DNA of 12,873 nucleotides from CAZHUM01 sp046484045 (GTDB taxonomy: Archaea > Thermoplasmatota > Thermoplasmata > Halarchaeoplasmatales > Halarchaeoplasmataceae). Position 1 is the stretch's first letter. Every line of letters starts with the position of its first letter. The notes below the pieces were generated by a model, which was not told the DNA's origin, did no database searches, and saw nothing but the letters and a program-made list of their open reading frames with translations. Location of the stretch: positions 1 through 12,873 of the forward strand of contig JAWOBZ010000038.1 in assembly GCA_046484045.1 (NCBI GenBank). The letters run 5' to 3'. Shown piece after piece: positions 1-8,000 of this stretch. The translations under genes and the position numbers were made by a program.

Positions 1-261
1 TGCTATCTTGTTCATGTGCTTGTCTTGTGCTAATACGAAGAAGGGATATATGTAAGCAGCTAGGAAAAGTGAGCCGACCTGCAGGAATCCGATCTCGCTC
101 TGATCACCGCTGTCGATCCAGGTGAACAATAGAGAAAGAATCGCGATCACGGTGGAGATGAAGATGAGCTTACCGCCTATGTTCCACTCTTTAAAATTGA
201 ATTCTAGATTTCTAAGCATAGGCTCTCCCGTCTTTGCGGGATCACCCTTGGAGCTTTGCAT
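1..261 (-). CDS. Small membrane protein of unknown function, N-terminal part only (cut by window edge)
   Basis: The minus strand is open from an ATG at 261-259 to the window edge, giving 87 residues of an incomplete protein. A second in-frame ATG at 219-217 gives 73 residues. The sequence has a short polar N-terminus, a stretch with FNFKEWNIGGK, then two hydrophobic segments (LIFISTVIAILSLLF and FLQVGSLFLAAYIYPFFVLA) separated by a short acidic loop, so at least two membrane helices are present. The start is undecided. The upstream ATG sits about 33 nt from a TATA-like box and would be nearly leaderless. The inner ATG has GGGAG (229-225) five nt upstream. I do not recognise the family and propose no function. 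It is divergently oriented to all other genes in the window. Confidence 0.7.
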   Translation of the reverse strand, partial: MQSSKGDPAKTGEPMLRNLEFNFKEWNIGGKLIFISTVIAILSLLFTWIDSGDQSEIGFLQVGSLFLAAYIYPFFVLAQDKHMNKIA

Positions 262-290
262 TTTATCGTGATTAGTATTTAAGTATATCA

Positions 291-298
291 TATTTAAA
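291..298 (-). promoter_or_regulatory. TATA-like box for the minus-strand gene
   Basis: Read on the minus strand this is TTTAAATA, centred about 33 nt before the ATG at 261. At the usual archaeal TATA-to-start distance, transcription would begin a few nt upstream of that codon. A second similar box (CTTAAATA, 282-275) would place transcription inside the first candidate codon and favour the ATG at 219 with its GGGAG. The two boxes therefore bear directly on the start choice. Confidence 0.45.
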
Positions 299-339
299 TG
301 CTTTTACACGATAATTCCGTTTGTATTATTCACGAAATC

Positions 340-348
340 TTTATATAA
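340..348 (+). promoter_or_regulatory. TATA box of the beta-helix surface protein gene
   Basis: TTTATATAA lies in the divergent intergenic region. With a typical archaeal distance of about 25 bp, transcription would start near 370 and leave a leader of about 20 nt. That leader contains GGTGAG at 381-386, four nt before the ATG at 391. Box, leader and ribosome-binding site are mutually consistent. Confidence 0.6.
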
Positions 349-390
349 TCTAAACATGTAGATTCTGTTAATTTCACCAAGGTGAGATAT

Positions 391-1767
391 ATGAGTGAAG
401 ATAACAGAGGGTTAAAAAACGGAGTAGTATGGTTAATGGCAATGGTACTAATTGTTAGTGTGGTTGCTGGAGCAGGAATATGGATCTTGAGTGTTGAAGT
501 CCCTATTGAATACGAAGAACCTTACAAGATTTACATGAGCAACGAGGAGATCCACCCAAGTTGGGACCTGATGCCCTTCAAGGATACGACAGTTACACAA
601 ACGGCTAATTTCAGTTATTCAGGTTCTACAGTACAATATCATACATATGTGAAGATCGAGAATCCAGCAGGTACGAGTGACGTTCGCATCACCGTTGAAA
701 TAGAAGAGCCAGATGCCTTCAACGACGAGATGGGTTTCACCGTATTGAATGGGACGGTTTCTCCAAGCGAGATCGGTAATGCCACGGTAGATTCTTGGGG
801 TTCTATAACCCATGGAGTCCCGGTTTATGCCGGCGACACCGAGAACTTTACTGTTGTTTACACTTTAGCCAGCAGTGTACCACCTTCCAACGGACACACC
901 GTTACATGGCACTTCTATGAGGAGGATTACTTCTACGTCGGACCCACGGTAAGGGTCAATCCAGATCCTACTATAGGCGACTATGACGATGTCTATACGG
1001 CATTGAACGACGTACCTTCAGGAACTACTATTCTAGTTGACGCAGGGACTTATGTCGAACCGGGTCAATTGAGAGTGAACAAAGAGAATATCACTATAAT
1101 AGGAGCCGGTAGAGATAAAGTCCTCATAGAACCACCGGATGGAAACCACGGTCTGGGCGTGACCGCCGATAATGTGACATTGAAGGGTTTCACCGTACAG
1201 CACGTGGAAGACCCAGTCGGTGGATACGGATGGGGCATCAAGCTATCCCACTGTGATAACCTGATGATCGAAGATGTAAGGTCCTACAATAATGCTAGAA
1301 CTGGTTTCGACTTGTTCGGTATGACCAACAGCACCTTGAAAAACGTGTTAGCGGACTACAACGATGGCGCTGGGATATCGATAAGAGAATCCTCGAGTGT
1401 TAATGTTCTAGGCAGTCGAACCTACAAGAATGCATGGTCGGGGATCGGATTTATGGCAGAGCCAGGTGAAAAGATAGACAACATCACCATCAAAAGCTCT
1501 TACTTCGTCAACGAATCAATAGGGATATACTTCGAGAACGGAACTTTCTTCGATATAGTCATAGAAGATAACGTGTTCGAAGACTTAATCAAAAAAGATA
1601 TGACCTACAACGGAACGGACTATGAGGGCTATCTCTACGTTGTCGAACCGAGCTTCCAAATTGATTTCACTGAGGTGAAGAACAACAATACGTTCGATCA
1701 TGATGTCATCATCATTGGTGAAGAAGGAGTTGACGACGGCCAAGCGATAGTGCATCTTATCGAGTGA
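391..1767 (+). CDS. Membrane-anchored surface protein with C-terminal right-handed beta-helix (paralogue 1 of 3)
   Basis: 458 residues. The start is the ATG at 391, preceded by GGTGAG at 381-386; an in-frame GTG at 382 lies inside that ribosome-binding site and is rejected. Residues 12-33 form one hydrophobic helix ending AGAGIWIL, followed by VPIEYEEP. In the next gene the same AGAGIWIL falls at identical residue numbers, which supports both starts. Residues about 45-180 form a beta-rich ectodomain shared with the next two genes (shared H-x-Y, [M/I]GF and W-x-[F/L] landmarks). Residues about 186-440 look like a NosD/pectate-lyase-type parallel beta-helix: it opens VRVNPDPTIGDYDDVYTAL and continues with repeated coil signatures such as NITIIGAG, NVTLKGFTV, NLMIEDV and STLKNV. 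The helix probably points outward and binds or modifies surface polysaccharide, but no catalytic residues can be assigned. Several N-x-S/T sequons fit an extracellular location. The function is inferred only at this level. Confidence 0.85.
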   Translation: MSEDNRGLKNGVVWLMAMVLIVSVVAGAGIWILSVEVPIEYEEPYKIYMSNEEIHPSWDLMPFKDTTVTQTANFSYSGSTVQYHTYVKIENPAGTSDVRITVEIEEPDAFNDEMGFTVLNGTVSPSEIGNATVDSWGSITHGVPVYAGDTENFTVVYTLASSVPPSNGHTVTWHFYEEDYFYVGPTVRVNPDPTIGDYDDVYTALNDVPSGTTILVDAGTYVEPGQLRVNKENITIIGAGRDKVLIEPPDGNHGLGVTADNVTLKGFTVQHVEDPVGGYGWGIKLSHCDNLMIEDVRSYNNARTGFDLFGMTNSTLKNVLADYNDGAGISIRESSSVNVLGSRTYKNAWSGIGFMAEPGEKIDNITIKSSYFVNESIGIYFENGTFFDIVIEDNVFEDLIKKDMTYNGTDYEGYLYVVEPSFQIDFTEVKNNNTFDHDVIIIGEEGVDDGQAIVHLIE

Positions 1768-1817
1768 TCAAGCACCACCAACCCCCTTCCCTCTATATCT
1801 CACCCACATACGCAGAA

Positions 1818-1842
1818 AAGGGTTCGAATCCCCGCTCTGTGA
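1818..1842 (+). other. tRNA T-arm-like fragment between paralogues 1 and 2
   Basis: GGGTTCGAATCCC at 1820-1832 matches the universal tRNA T-loop consensus (G53, TTCGAAT, C61) with a three-pair stem. The two outer T-stem pairs fail, and no partner for the following seven bases is found upstream, so there is no complete tRNA. It could be a tRNA 3'-end remnant, such as an old integration site, or chance. It lies in the probable leader of the next gene, just before its GAGGAG at 1841-1846. Confidence 0.25.
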
Positions 1843-1857
1843 GGAGAATAGATACGT

Positions 1858-2466
1858 ATGAAAAAATTTGGGCGCAAACTAATGGGAATACCCGTTTGGG
1901 CAGTCGCACTGATATTGATAATCGGGACTGTCGCTGGAGCAGGCATATGGATATTGACGGTGAACGTACCCGTAGAATACTATGAACCTGTTCAAGTGTA
2001 CTACAGTTCTGAAGACATGGTTCCAGGAGATACACCACAACCAGGTGAATGGTACGGACCACTTCAGCTGAGAGATTCAAGAACGACTGATGCTACCGAG
2101 CTAACTTATGGCACTCTACACGATTATATACGGGCAGTGAATCCTGCTGAAGGAAAAGATCCAGTCAATCTAACAGTGGATATACAAGCTTACAACACAA
2201 CAGGGGACCCAACCAATGATATCGGATTCGTAGTTATCCCTGAACTAGCTGGACCGAGAGATATTACTTGGACATATTCCGGTGCGGATAGATCATCAGC
2301 CACTTTCAACGGTACGACGTACCCCGTACAGTGGGGAAATACGCAGATAAATGAAACATTAGCTGCGAACAGTGAATATACATACACTGTTATCGATGTC
2401 GTTGCCGATGGTGTGAATGTCGATACATATGAAATAGTCTGGGAACTCTCTGACACGACCGTATAA
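1858..2466 (+). CDS. Membrane-anchored surface protein, ectodomain only (paralogue 2 of 3)
   Basis: 202 residues. GAGGAG at 1841-1846 lies 11 nt before the ATG, a slightly long spacing. After a basic N-terminus (MKKFGRK), residues 13-33 form a membrane helix ending in the same AGAGIWIL, followed by VPVEYYEP, as in the upstream gene. The remaining 170 residues are beta-rich and sequon-rich. They align by landmark with paralogues 1 and 3: the H-D-Y near residue 88, DIGFVV near 121, an E-Y-T-Y-T strand near 173, and IVWEL near 193. The protein stops where paralogue 1 continues into its beta-helix and paralogue 3 into a second membrane helix, so it is the minimal family form. The basic N-terminus predicts N-in topology with the ectodomain outside. 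I do not recognise the family. A weak TATA-like CTATATCT lies near 1793-1800. Confidence 0.8.
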   Translation: MKKFGRKLMGIPVWAVALILIIGTVAGAGIWILTVNVPVEYYEPVQVYYSSEDMVPGDTPQPGEWYGPLQLRDSRTTDATELTYGTLHDYIRAVNPAEGKDPVNLTVDIQAYNTTGDPTNDIGFVVIPELAGPRDITWTYSGADRSSATFNGTTYPVQWGNTQINETLAANSEYTYTVIDVVADGVNVDTYEIVWELSDTTV

Positions 2467-2681
2467 GATCAATGTACCTCAGGTATAAACAACTGATAAA
2501 ATCGATATATACCAAAACAATACGATGAATCGTCGTTACTTATACAGAGATATACGTACAACATCCTACCTCGAATAATCCGTTAATCACATTGGAAATA
2601 ATACGGATCGTAGCACAGTTACAAAGAAGGTTCCTTCACTGCTGAGGTATCGGGATCGATAGATAGAGAGTACAATATCTT

Positions 2682-2695
2682 TCCGATATATCGGA
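2682..2695. promoter_or_regulatory. Perfect 14-bp palindrome upstream of paralogue 3
   Basis: TCCGATATATCGGA is a perfect palindrome ending 14 nt before the ATG at 2710. An A/T-rich box, TACAATATC, begins near 2671 at a suitable TATA distance for an almost leaderless transcript. The palindrome would then lie between the TATA box and the transcription start, a common repressor position in archaea. The rest of the 2467-2709 gap has no supportable gene. It holds smaller inverted repeats at 2522-2533 (ACGAT-2-ATCGT) and 2626-2637 (GAAGG-2-CCTTC). Confidence 0.4.
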
Positions 2696-2709
2696 CGAAA
2701 GTGGGTAAA

Positions 2710-3432
2710 ATGATTGAGCAAAAGGTAAAGGTAATATCTGTATGGTTAATTGCCCTAGTGCTTATTGTAGGTACAGCTCTAGCTATAGGTCTGTGGATGT
2801 TGAGGATGAACCCACCAGTAGAATATGAGGAGTATGGAGGATCATTCATATTGGAATACACTGATGAAAGAGATTATCGAGATTGGGAAGTAGTAAGTAG
2901 TTTTCCTTATGAGCAGGATAGGGAAAGGATGGATCTAACCTATAGGACCTTCCATAATTATTTCAGACTTCATTACGACGGCAGAGATCCCCTTCGTTTG
3001 AATGCCACCATAAGCGCACACGTTAACAACGATTTTAGATTAGAACATATCGGTTTTGCTTTATTCGAGGGGATAGCTGAGCCGGGAGAGATAACATGGT
3101 CGAATAATACAGCACAATACGATGGACAAGAGGTTACAATCCATTGGGCCTATTATTCCGAGGAGATACTTATAGATACAAACGGGACCTACGAATACAC
3201 TCTTATCAACATATTGAGCGAAGATGCGCCACCGTATACCGAAAGTAATGGATTGCACATAATGTGGGATTTCTACAGGGATGAACGTGCTACCGGAGGA
3301 CTAATTACCGATCAATTGCTTGCTTCAGATAGAAACGTCTACGATGTTACACCCATACTCCTTTCCGTTTCCTTGATCGTGACCTTTATAGTTGGTTATT
3401 CTTTAATAATCCAGAAGGGTGAGAGAAGATGA
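2710..3432 (+). CDS. Surface protein with two membrane helices (paralogue 3 of 3)
   Basis: 240 residues from the ATG at 2710. An in-frame GTG at 2701 would add three residues; neither start has a clear ribosome-binding site, so the choice is soft. Residues about 11-31 are a membrane helix (VWLIALVLIVGT...GLWML) followed by PPVEYEEY, the family anchor. The ectodomain (about 40-205) shares landmarks with the two upstream genes: HNYFR near 82, IGFALFEG near 114, YEYTLINIL near 161, and IMWDFY near 184. Unlike them it ends with a second hydrophobic helix (about 213-234) and a basic tail (QKGERR), so both ends should lie in the cytoplasm with the ectodomain outside. The stop codon overlaps the next gene's ATG (ATGA), which implies coupled translation with the zinc-ribbon membrane protein. 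The function is unknown. Confidence 0.82.
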   Translation: MIEQKVKVISVWLIALVLIVGTALAIGLWMLRMNPPVEYEEYGGSFILEYTDERDYRDWEVVSSFPYEQDRERMDLTYRTFHNYFRLHYDGRDPLRLNATISAHVNNDFRLEHIGFALFEGIAEPGEITWSNNTAQYDGQEVTIHWAYYSEEILIDTNGTYEYTLINILSEDAPPYTESNGLHIMWDFYRDERATGGLITDQLLASDRNVYDVTPILLSVSLIVTFIVGYSLIIQKGERR

Positions 3433-4961
3433 CGAAGGACAGCCAAGAATCTCTTAGATGTCCTTTATGCGGAAACCTTACACCGATAAGTTCAGATGCA
3501 TGTCAAGAGTGCGGTCAATCATTGGAATCAGTAAAAGTGATAAAGAGATTGATAATGATTCCAGGGGTTGGTATCAGAACAGCTGAGATACTATATAACC
3601 ACGGATTCACATCTGCTGAACAGCTAGTTTCAGTTGGTGTTGAAAAATTGGTTGCTTTGCCGCAGATCGGTTCTGCTACTTCAAAAAATATCATCAAGGG
3701 AGCAAATGAGTATCTCGAAAAAGAAGTTGGTGAAAAAGAAGAGATTAAGCAAAATAACGATTCAGAAGAGGATGAAGAAAACAGTTTAGAGGAAGAACTT
3801 CAAGAAATACTCGGTAATGGAGACGGGGAAGAACAAGAAGAGGATTCCGATGAAGATTTTGTATTAGAAGAAATCAATGATCTTTTCGGAGAAGAAGAGG
3901 TCGATGAAGATTTTGAGGGAGATATTGAGGAAGTTTTCGAAGAAGATTACGATGTTGAAATGGAAATGAAGAAGTTGTTCGAAGATGAGGAATCAGAGGA
4001 AATAGAAGATGGTGGTGAAGGAACAATCAAAGAGAAACCACCAGGATCACAGAAAGAACTTGAAGGATCCAAAGAAAAACAGATTGAAAAAGAGAAAAAA
4101 ACGAGTGATAAGAAAAAGAAAGCTATTATACCTATCAACAGGGAAGTATTGAAGATCTGCCCCTCGTGTGGTAATACACTACCTCGAGGTAGTCAAGGTT
4201 GTCCTAACTGCGGTCTAATCTTTGATATCGGAAAAAATAACAGATTATCATCATCTGTTTATCTTACACTGAGTTCTTTCCTTTTCCCTCTCTTTTTGAT
4301 GGTATATGTGAGCATGGAATTTTTAACCTCACTCTTCGCTAATCCTTATATCTACCCATATAGAGCTCTTCTTTATTTTACTCCCCTTCCTTTGTTCATA
4401 CCATCGTGGTTATTATCCATAGCTCTTTCTTTTTTGATAGCCCTTGGTTTGTTCATCGTCACGTTAAAAGGGATCGAAATCGTTTCTAGCGGTCGCAGAC
4501 TGATAATAAAAAATCGTGGTATGTTATATCTGGGCGTGGTTTTCTCTTTTATCATCACTATATCCCTGGGTATTTATGTTGTATCGTCCACATATTCTGC
4601 ATCTAACTTTTTATCATATGGACTATTCGTTTTAGCCCTATCTACGTTTTCAACTCAATCTTATCTACTACTGACGATAGGTTCTGATTTTACTGCTGTA
4701 ATAAACAAAAAATTTTCACAAGAAGATTACATGCACTGCCCATACTGTGATATGCCGTTACCTCCAGATGCTGAGAGATGTAAATACTGTGGAAAAGAGT
4801 TGGGTATTTCAGATACCGTGGAAGAAGAAGATATAGACGCCATCGTTTGTTCATTTTGCGGGGAAAAATCACCTGCGGATACCAAGGAGTGTCCAGAGTG
4901 TGGGCAAAGATTAAAGGAGAAAAGTGACGAGGAGCTGCTTGAAGAATTAGCAAAGATATGA
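3429..4961 (+). CDS. Multi-pass membrane protein with four zinc ribbons, helix-hairpin-helix pair and acidic linker
   Basis: 510 residues. The ATG overlaps the previous stop by 4 nt and has GGTGAG at 3418-3423 five nt upstream. Domains in order: zinc ribbon 1 (C11, C14, C25, C28); two helix-hairpin-helix motifs (about 36-97, with cores IPGVGIRTAEIL and LPQIGSATSKNII) resembling the RadA/Rad51 N-terminal type; a Glu/Asp-rich linker (98-197) turning Lys-rich (201-231); zinc ribbon 2 (C244, C247, C258, C261); about four membrane helices (near 277-297, 318-346, 365-387, 394-417); then zinc ribbons 3 (C437, C440, C451, C454) and 4 (C474, C477, C488, C491). All Cys pairs are intact. Both soluble ends are probably cytoplasmic. 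Zinc ribbons and HhH motifs usually bind nucleic acid or protein, so a membrane-tethered scaffold is a plausible inference. No enzyme domain is visible. Coupling with paralogue 3 suggests a shared membrane complex. Confidence 0.87.
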   Translation: MTKDSQESLRCPLCGNLTPISSDACQECGQSLESVKVIKRLIMIPGVGIRTAEILYNHGFTSAEQLVSVGVEKLVALPQIGSATSKNIIKGANEYLEKEVGEKEEIKQNNDSEEDEENSLEEELQEILGNGDGEEQEEDSDEDFVLEEINDLFGEEEVDEDFEGDIEEVFEEDYDVEMEMKKLFEDEESEEIEDGGEGTIKEKPPGSQKELEGSKEKQIEKEKKTSDKKKKAIIPINREVLKICPSCGNTLPRGSQGCPNCGLIFDIGKNNRLSSSVYLTLSSFLFPLFLMVYVSMEFLTSLFANPYIYPYRALLYFTPLPLFIPSWLLSIALSFLIALGLFIVTLKGIEIVSSGRRLIIKNRGMLYLGVVFSFIITISLGIYVVSSTYSASNFLSYGLFVLALSTFSTQSYLLLTIGSDFTAVINKKFSQEDYMHCPYCDMPLPPDAERCKYCGKELGISDTVEEEDIDAIVCSFCGEKSPADTKECPECGQRLKEKSDEELLEELAKI

Positions 4962-4980
4962 AATGGAAAAGCGAACATCA

Positions 4981-5008
4981 CTTAACTAGTGTTAACATAA
5001 AACTTAAC
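4981..5008. repeat. Three phased TTAAC repeats upstream of the peptidase promoter
   Basis: CTTAAC at 4981, GTTAAC at 4991 and CTTAAC at 5003 are spaced 10 and 12 bp apart, close to one helical turn each. CTTAACTA is exactly duplicated at 4981 and 5003. The block ends about 10 bp upstream of the TATA box of the C25 peptidase gene, where an archaeal activator would bind. Chance is possible in A/T-rich DNA. Confidence 0.35.
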
Positions 5009-5018
5009 TACTTTTAAG

Positions 5019-5027
5019 ATATATAAA
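5019..5027 (+). promoter_or_regulatory. TATA box of the C25 peptidase gene
   Basis: ATATATAAA lies within TTTTAAGATATATAAATTG. At about 25 bp downstream, transcription would begin near 5048, just before the hairpin at 5051-5070. This gives a leader of about 40 nt that includes the GGAGG ribosome-binding site. It is one of the clearest promoters in the window. Confidence 0.6.
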
Positions 5028-5050
5028 TTGATTTAGAAGTGTTTGAAAAA

Positions 5051-5070
5051 CGCATGAATCGACCCATGCG
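5051..5070 (+). promoter_or_regulatory. Hairpin in the 5' leader of the peptidase mRNA
   Basis: CGCATG (5051-5056) and CATGCG (5065-5070) form a perfect six-pair stem with an eight-base loop. The stem is followed almost directly by AAAGGAGG, whose GGAGG (5076-5080) is the ribosome-binding site. If transcription starts near 5048, the hairpin is at the very 5' end of the message and could protect it or modulate ribosome access. Confidence 0.4.
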
Positions 5071-5090
5071 GTAAAGGAGGAAGAATCTTC

Positions 5091-8000
5091 ATGAAGCTAA
5101 AAGAAGGGATCGAATCTAGAATGTTAGTTAAAGTATTATCTACAGTTATTTTCTTCATCCTACTGTTCAGTATAACCAGTGCTATAGCTGGAGTTACTGA
5201 TGAAGTAGAAGAAAAGGAAGAAAAAAGCTTGGAAACGGCTGGAATGTTTTCTATCGATAAAAACACAAAAGAACGCTTGTCCCTGTCGATGAGATGTGCA
5301 GAACCGATGATAAATGAAATAACAGTCGAGGGGAGAATTTACACACTCCTATCGACGCCCGAGATTGAACACACCACAACTCCCGGGAAACCGATGCTGC
5401 CGCATACATCAAGTACCGTAGCAGTACCGAACTTAGATGTAGATCTAAAGATAACTGGTACGGACTACTATGAAATCGATACAGGGAAGATCTATCCAGC
5501 TCAGAACCCACACCCGGATAGTTTAGATGACTATCAAGATGAATTCGTGATAGATGAAGACCTTTATTCTACCGATGAATTTTACCCAGAGAACGCCGCA
5601 TCGATAAATTATAAGGGAAATCTTAGAGGAATCCCCTTCGTCCAGCTGGGTTTTTACCCCGTTAGTTACAACCCGGTTAAAGGGATCGCTAGGGTGTACA
5701 CGGATGTAGATATCGAACTCACCTGGGATAACACAAAGACGTTCAACATGGATGAAAGATTGAAATCGAGGCATTTCGAAAGTTATTACAGCAACGTGTT
5801 CTCCAATTGGGCGGGATTTGAAACAAACTACGAGGATGAATTGACTGCTAGAAGTAAAACAACCAGAGGACCCAGCGGCTGTGAGTATCTGATCATCACG
5901 GATCCGTTGTTCATCGATGCAGCCAACACCCTGGCAAATTGGAAGTTGGAAAGGGGTATCGATACCAATGTTGTGGATACGACCGAGACGGGTAACACTT
6001 CATCCGAAATAGCTAGCTATATCCGCGATGCATACAACACCTGGACCCCGGCACCTTCCTACGTACTGTTACTCGGAGATGCGGAGAATATTGCTACCAA
6101 TTATAACAACACGCATCCATACCACGGAACCGCGACTGGAACGGACCTTTGGTATTACACTTTGGACGGCTCAGATTACTACCCAGATATGTTCTATGGA
6201 AGGATACCGGTGGACACCCAATTCGATGCAGATAATTTCATAGGAAAGATCGTGGATTACGAGGTCGACCCACCTTACAACAGCAACTACTACAGGAACG
6301 TGTCGGTAGCCGCTTATTTCCAAGATCCAGGAGGAGATGGCTACGAAGATCGTCGTTTCGTGAGGACAGCGGAAGAGATCAGAGATAACCTCCATAATTT
6401 CACTTATTACAACGTTTCGAGGATCTATTGTACGGATGCCTCGATAGATCCTACTAATTATAATGATGGAACGTATGCGAACGGGCAGCCACTGCCAGCA
6501 GATCTACTTCGTTCCAACGGCTTCGCTTGGGACGGCGATGCCGCGGACATCAAGAGTCATATAGATAACGGTTCATTCATATTACAGCACAGGGATCACG
6601 GTGCTCGAGAAGGATGGGGTGACCCGTATTTCATGATCGACGAGATAAACTCTCTAGATAACGGTGACCTGCTACCGATAGTTTACAGTGTTAACTGTCA
6701 AACTGGTTGGTTCGATCACGAGACCGATGATTCTTCAGACGGTACATCCACCGAGTCTTTCTGCGAGGAGTTCATACGCAAGGAACAAGGTGGCTGTGTC
6801 TGTGCTTTCGGTGCAACCAGGGTCAGCTACAGCGGATATAATGATTACCTTACCAAGGGATGGTACGATGCTCTTTGGCCCGAGTTCGACCCCTCGCTAG
6901 GCAGCTCTACGCCCATGTATACCGTGGGAGAAATCTGCAATTACGGAAAGAGCTACATGGCGGATACCTGGGGAGACAGCTGGGGATATGAAGAACTAGA
7001 ATTCGAGATCTTCCACGTCCTGGGTGATCCGACAATGGAGGTGTGGACCGAAGAACCAGGGACTATGACGGTTTCTCACCCATCATCATACCCGTCCGGT
7101 ACCACGCAAGTTGTAGTGAACGTAAGTGAAGACGATGCCTTCGTCTCTCTGGTCCAAGACGGTCAGATCATAGGGACAAATCATTCATCCGGCGGTCAAG
7201 CGATAATAAACGTTAACCCACTGGTAGGAGGTATTGTGAACGTCACGGCCACAAAGCACAACTTCCGACCCTACAGGGGCAGCATAATCGTTCCCTCTGG
7301 AGACCACGATATTGCGGTAAAGAATTTGAACGTACCTTCGAACAACGTAGCAGGAGATCCGATCAATGTCGACGCGGACATATACAATATGGGGACCAGC
7401 GACGAAACCAATGTTGAAATTCAGTTAAAGGTAGATGGTGCGATCGAGAACACCACCACCATCGCATCCATACTATCGGGTGATATAGAACCCGTAACAC
7501 TTTCCTGGGCCCCGACTTTCGGTGGAGACTATTTCGTTGAGATGTACGCCGTGCCCGTGGCCGATGAGAACATCACGTGGAACAACGTAAAGAACGATAC
7601 GGCGCATGTAACCGCCTATCCTGATATCTGGGTGGACCCGAAAGGATTCGATTTCTCACTGGTTAAAGGAGATATAGGAACGGACACGCTGACGATATAT
7701 AACGACGGTCTCGCCGACCTGGATTACGAAATTACCACGCTCCAAGGTGGAGAGACGGTATTCGATGATTTCCCGACATCAGGAACTTTCGACTCTAATA
7801 TATGGGATACGGCAGGTCTCAGCGGTACACCGGAAGTGGATGATGTAGGTGTGTCAGAACCCTCAGAGCCGTACTCCATGAGATTGAACGGCGATGGAGA
7901 CACCGTGCCTTCGGTAGTATACGATACGACTACATCCGATACCATAGATTTCTCTTTCTATTACGAACTCGGAGGCGGTGGTGAAGCTCCAGATTCAGGA

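Noticed and set aside
382..390. GTG start adding three residues to the first paralogue
   Set aside because: The GTG overlaps the GGTGAG ribosome-binding site. The ATG at 391 also puts the anchor in the same register as the next gene.
1790..1842. Complete tRNA gene around the T-arm-like sequence
   Set aside because: No acceptor-stem partner, D-arm or anticodon arm can be found upstream, and the outer T-stem pairs do not form.
1764..1985. Small plus-strand frame bridging paralogues 1 and 2
   Set aside because: It overlaps both genes, has no ribosome-binding site, and its composition looks like random translation.
391..3432. Type IV pilin or archaellin precursors for the three anchored paralogues
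   Set aside because: The hydrophobic helix is near the N-terminus as in pilins, but there is no consistent prepilin-peptidase cleavage motif across the three, and one member has a second C-terminal membrane helix.
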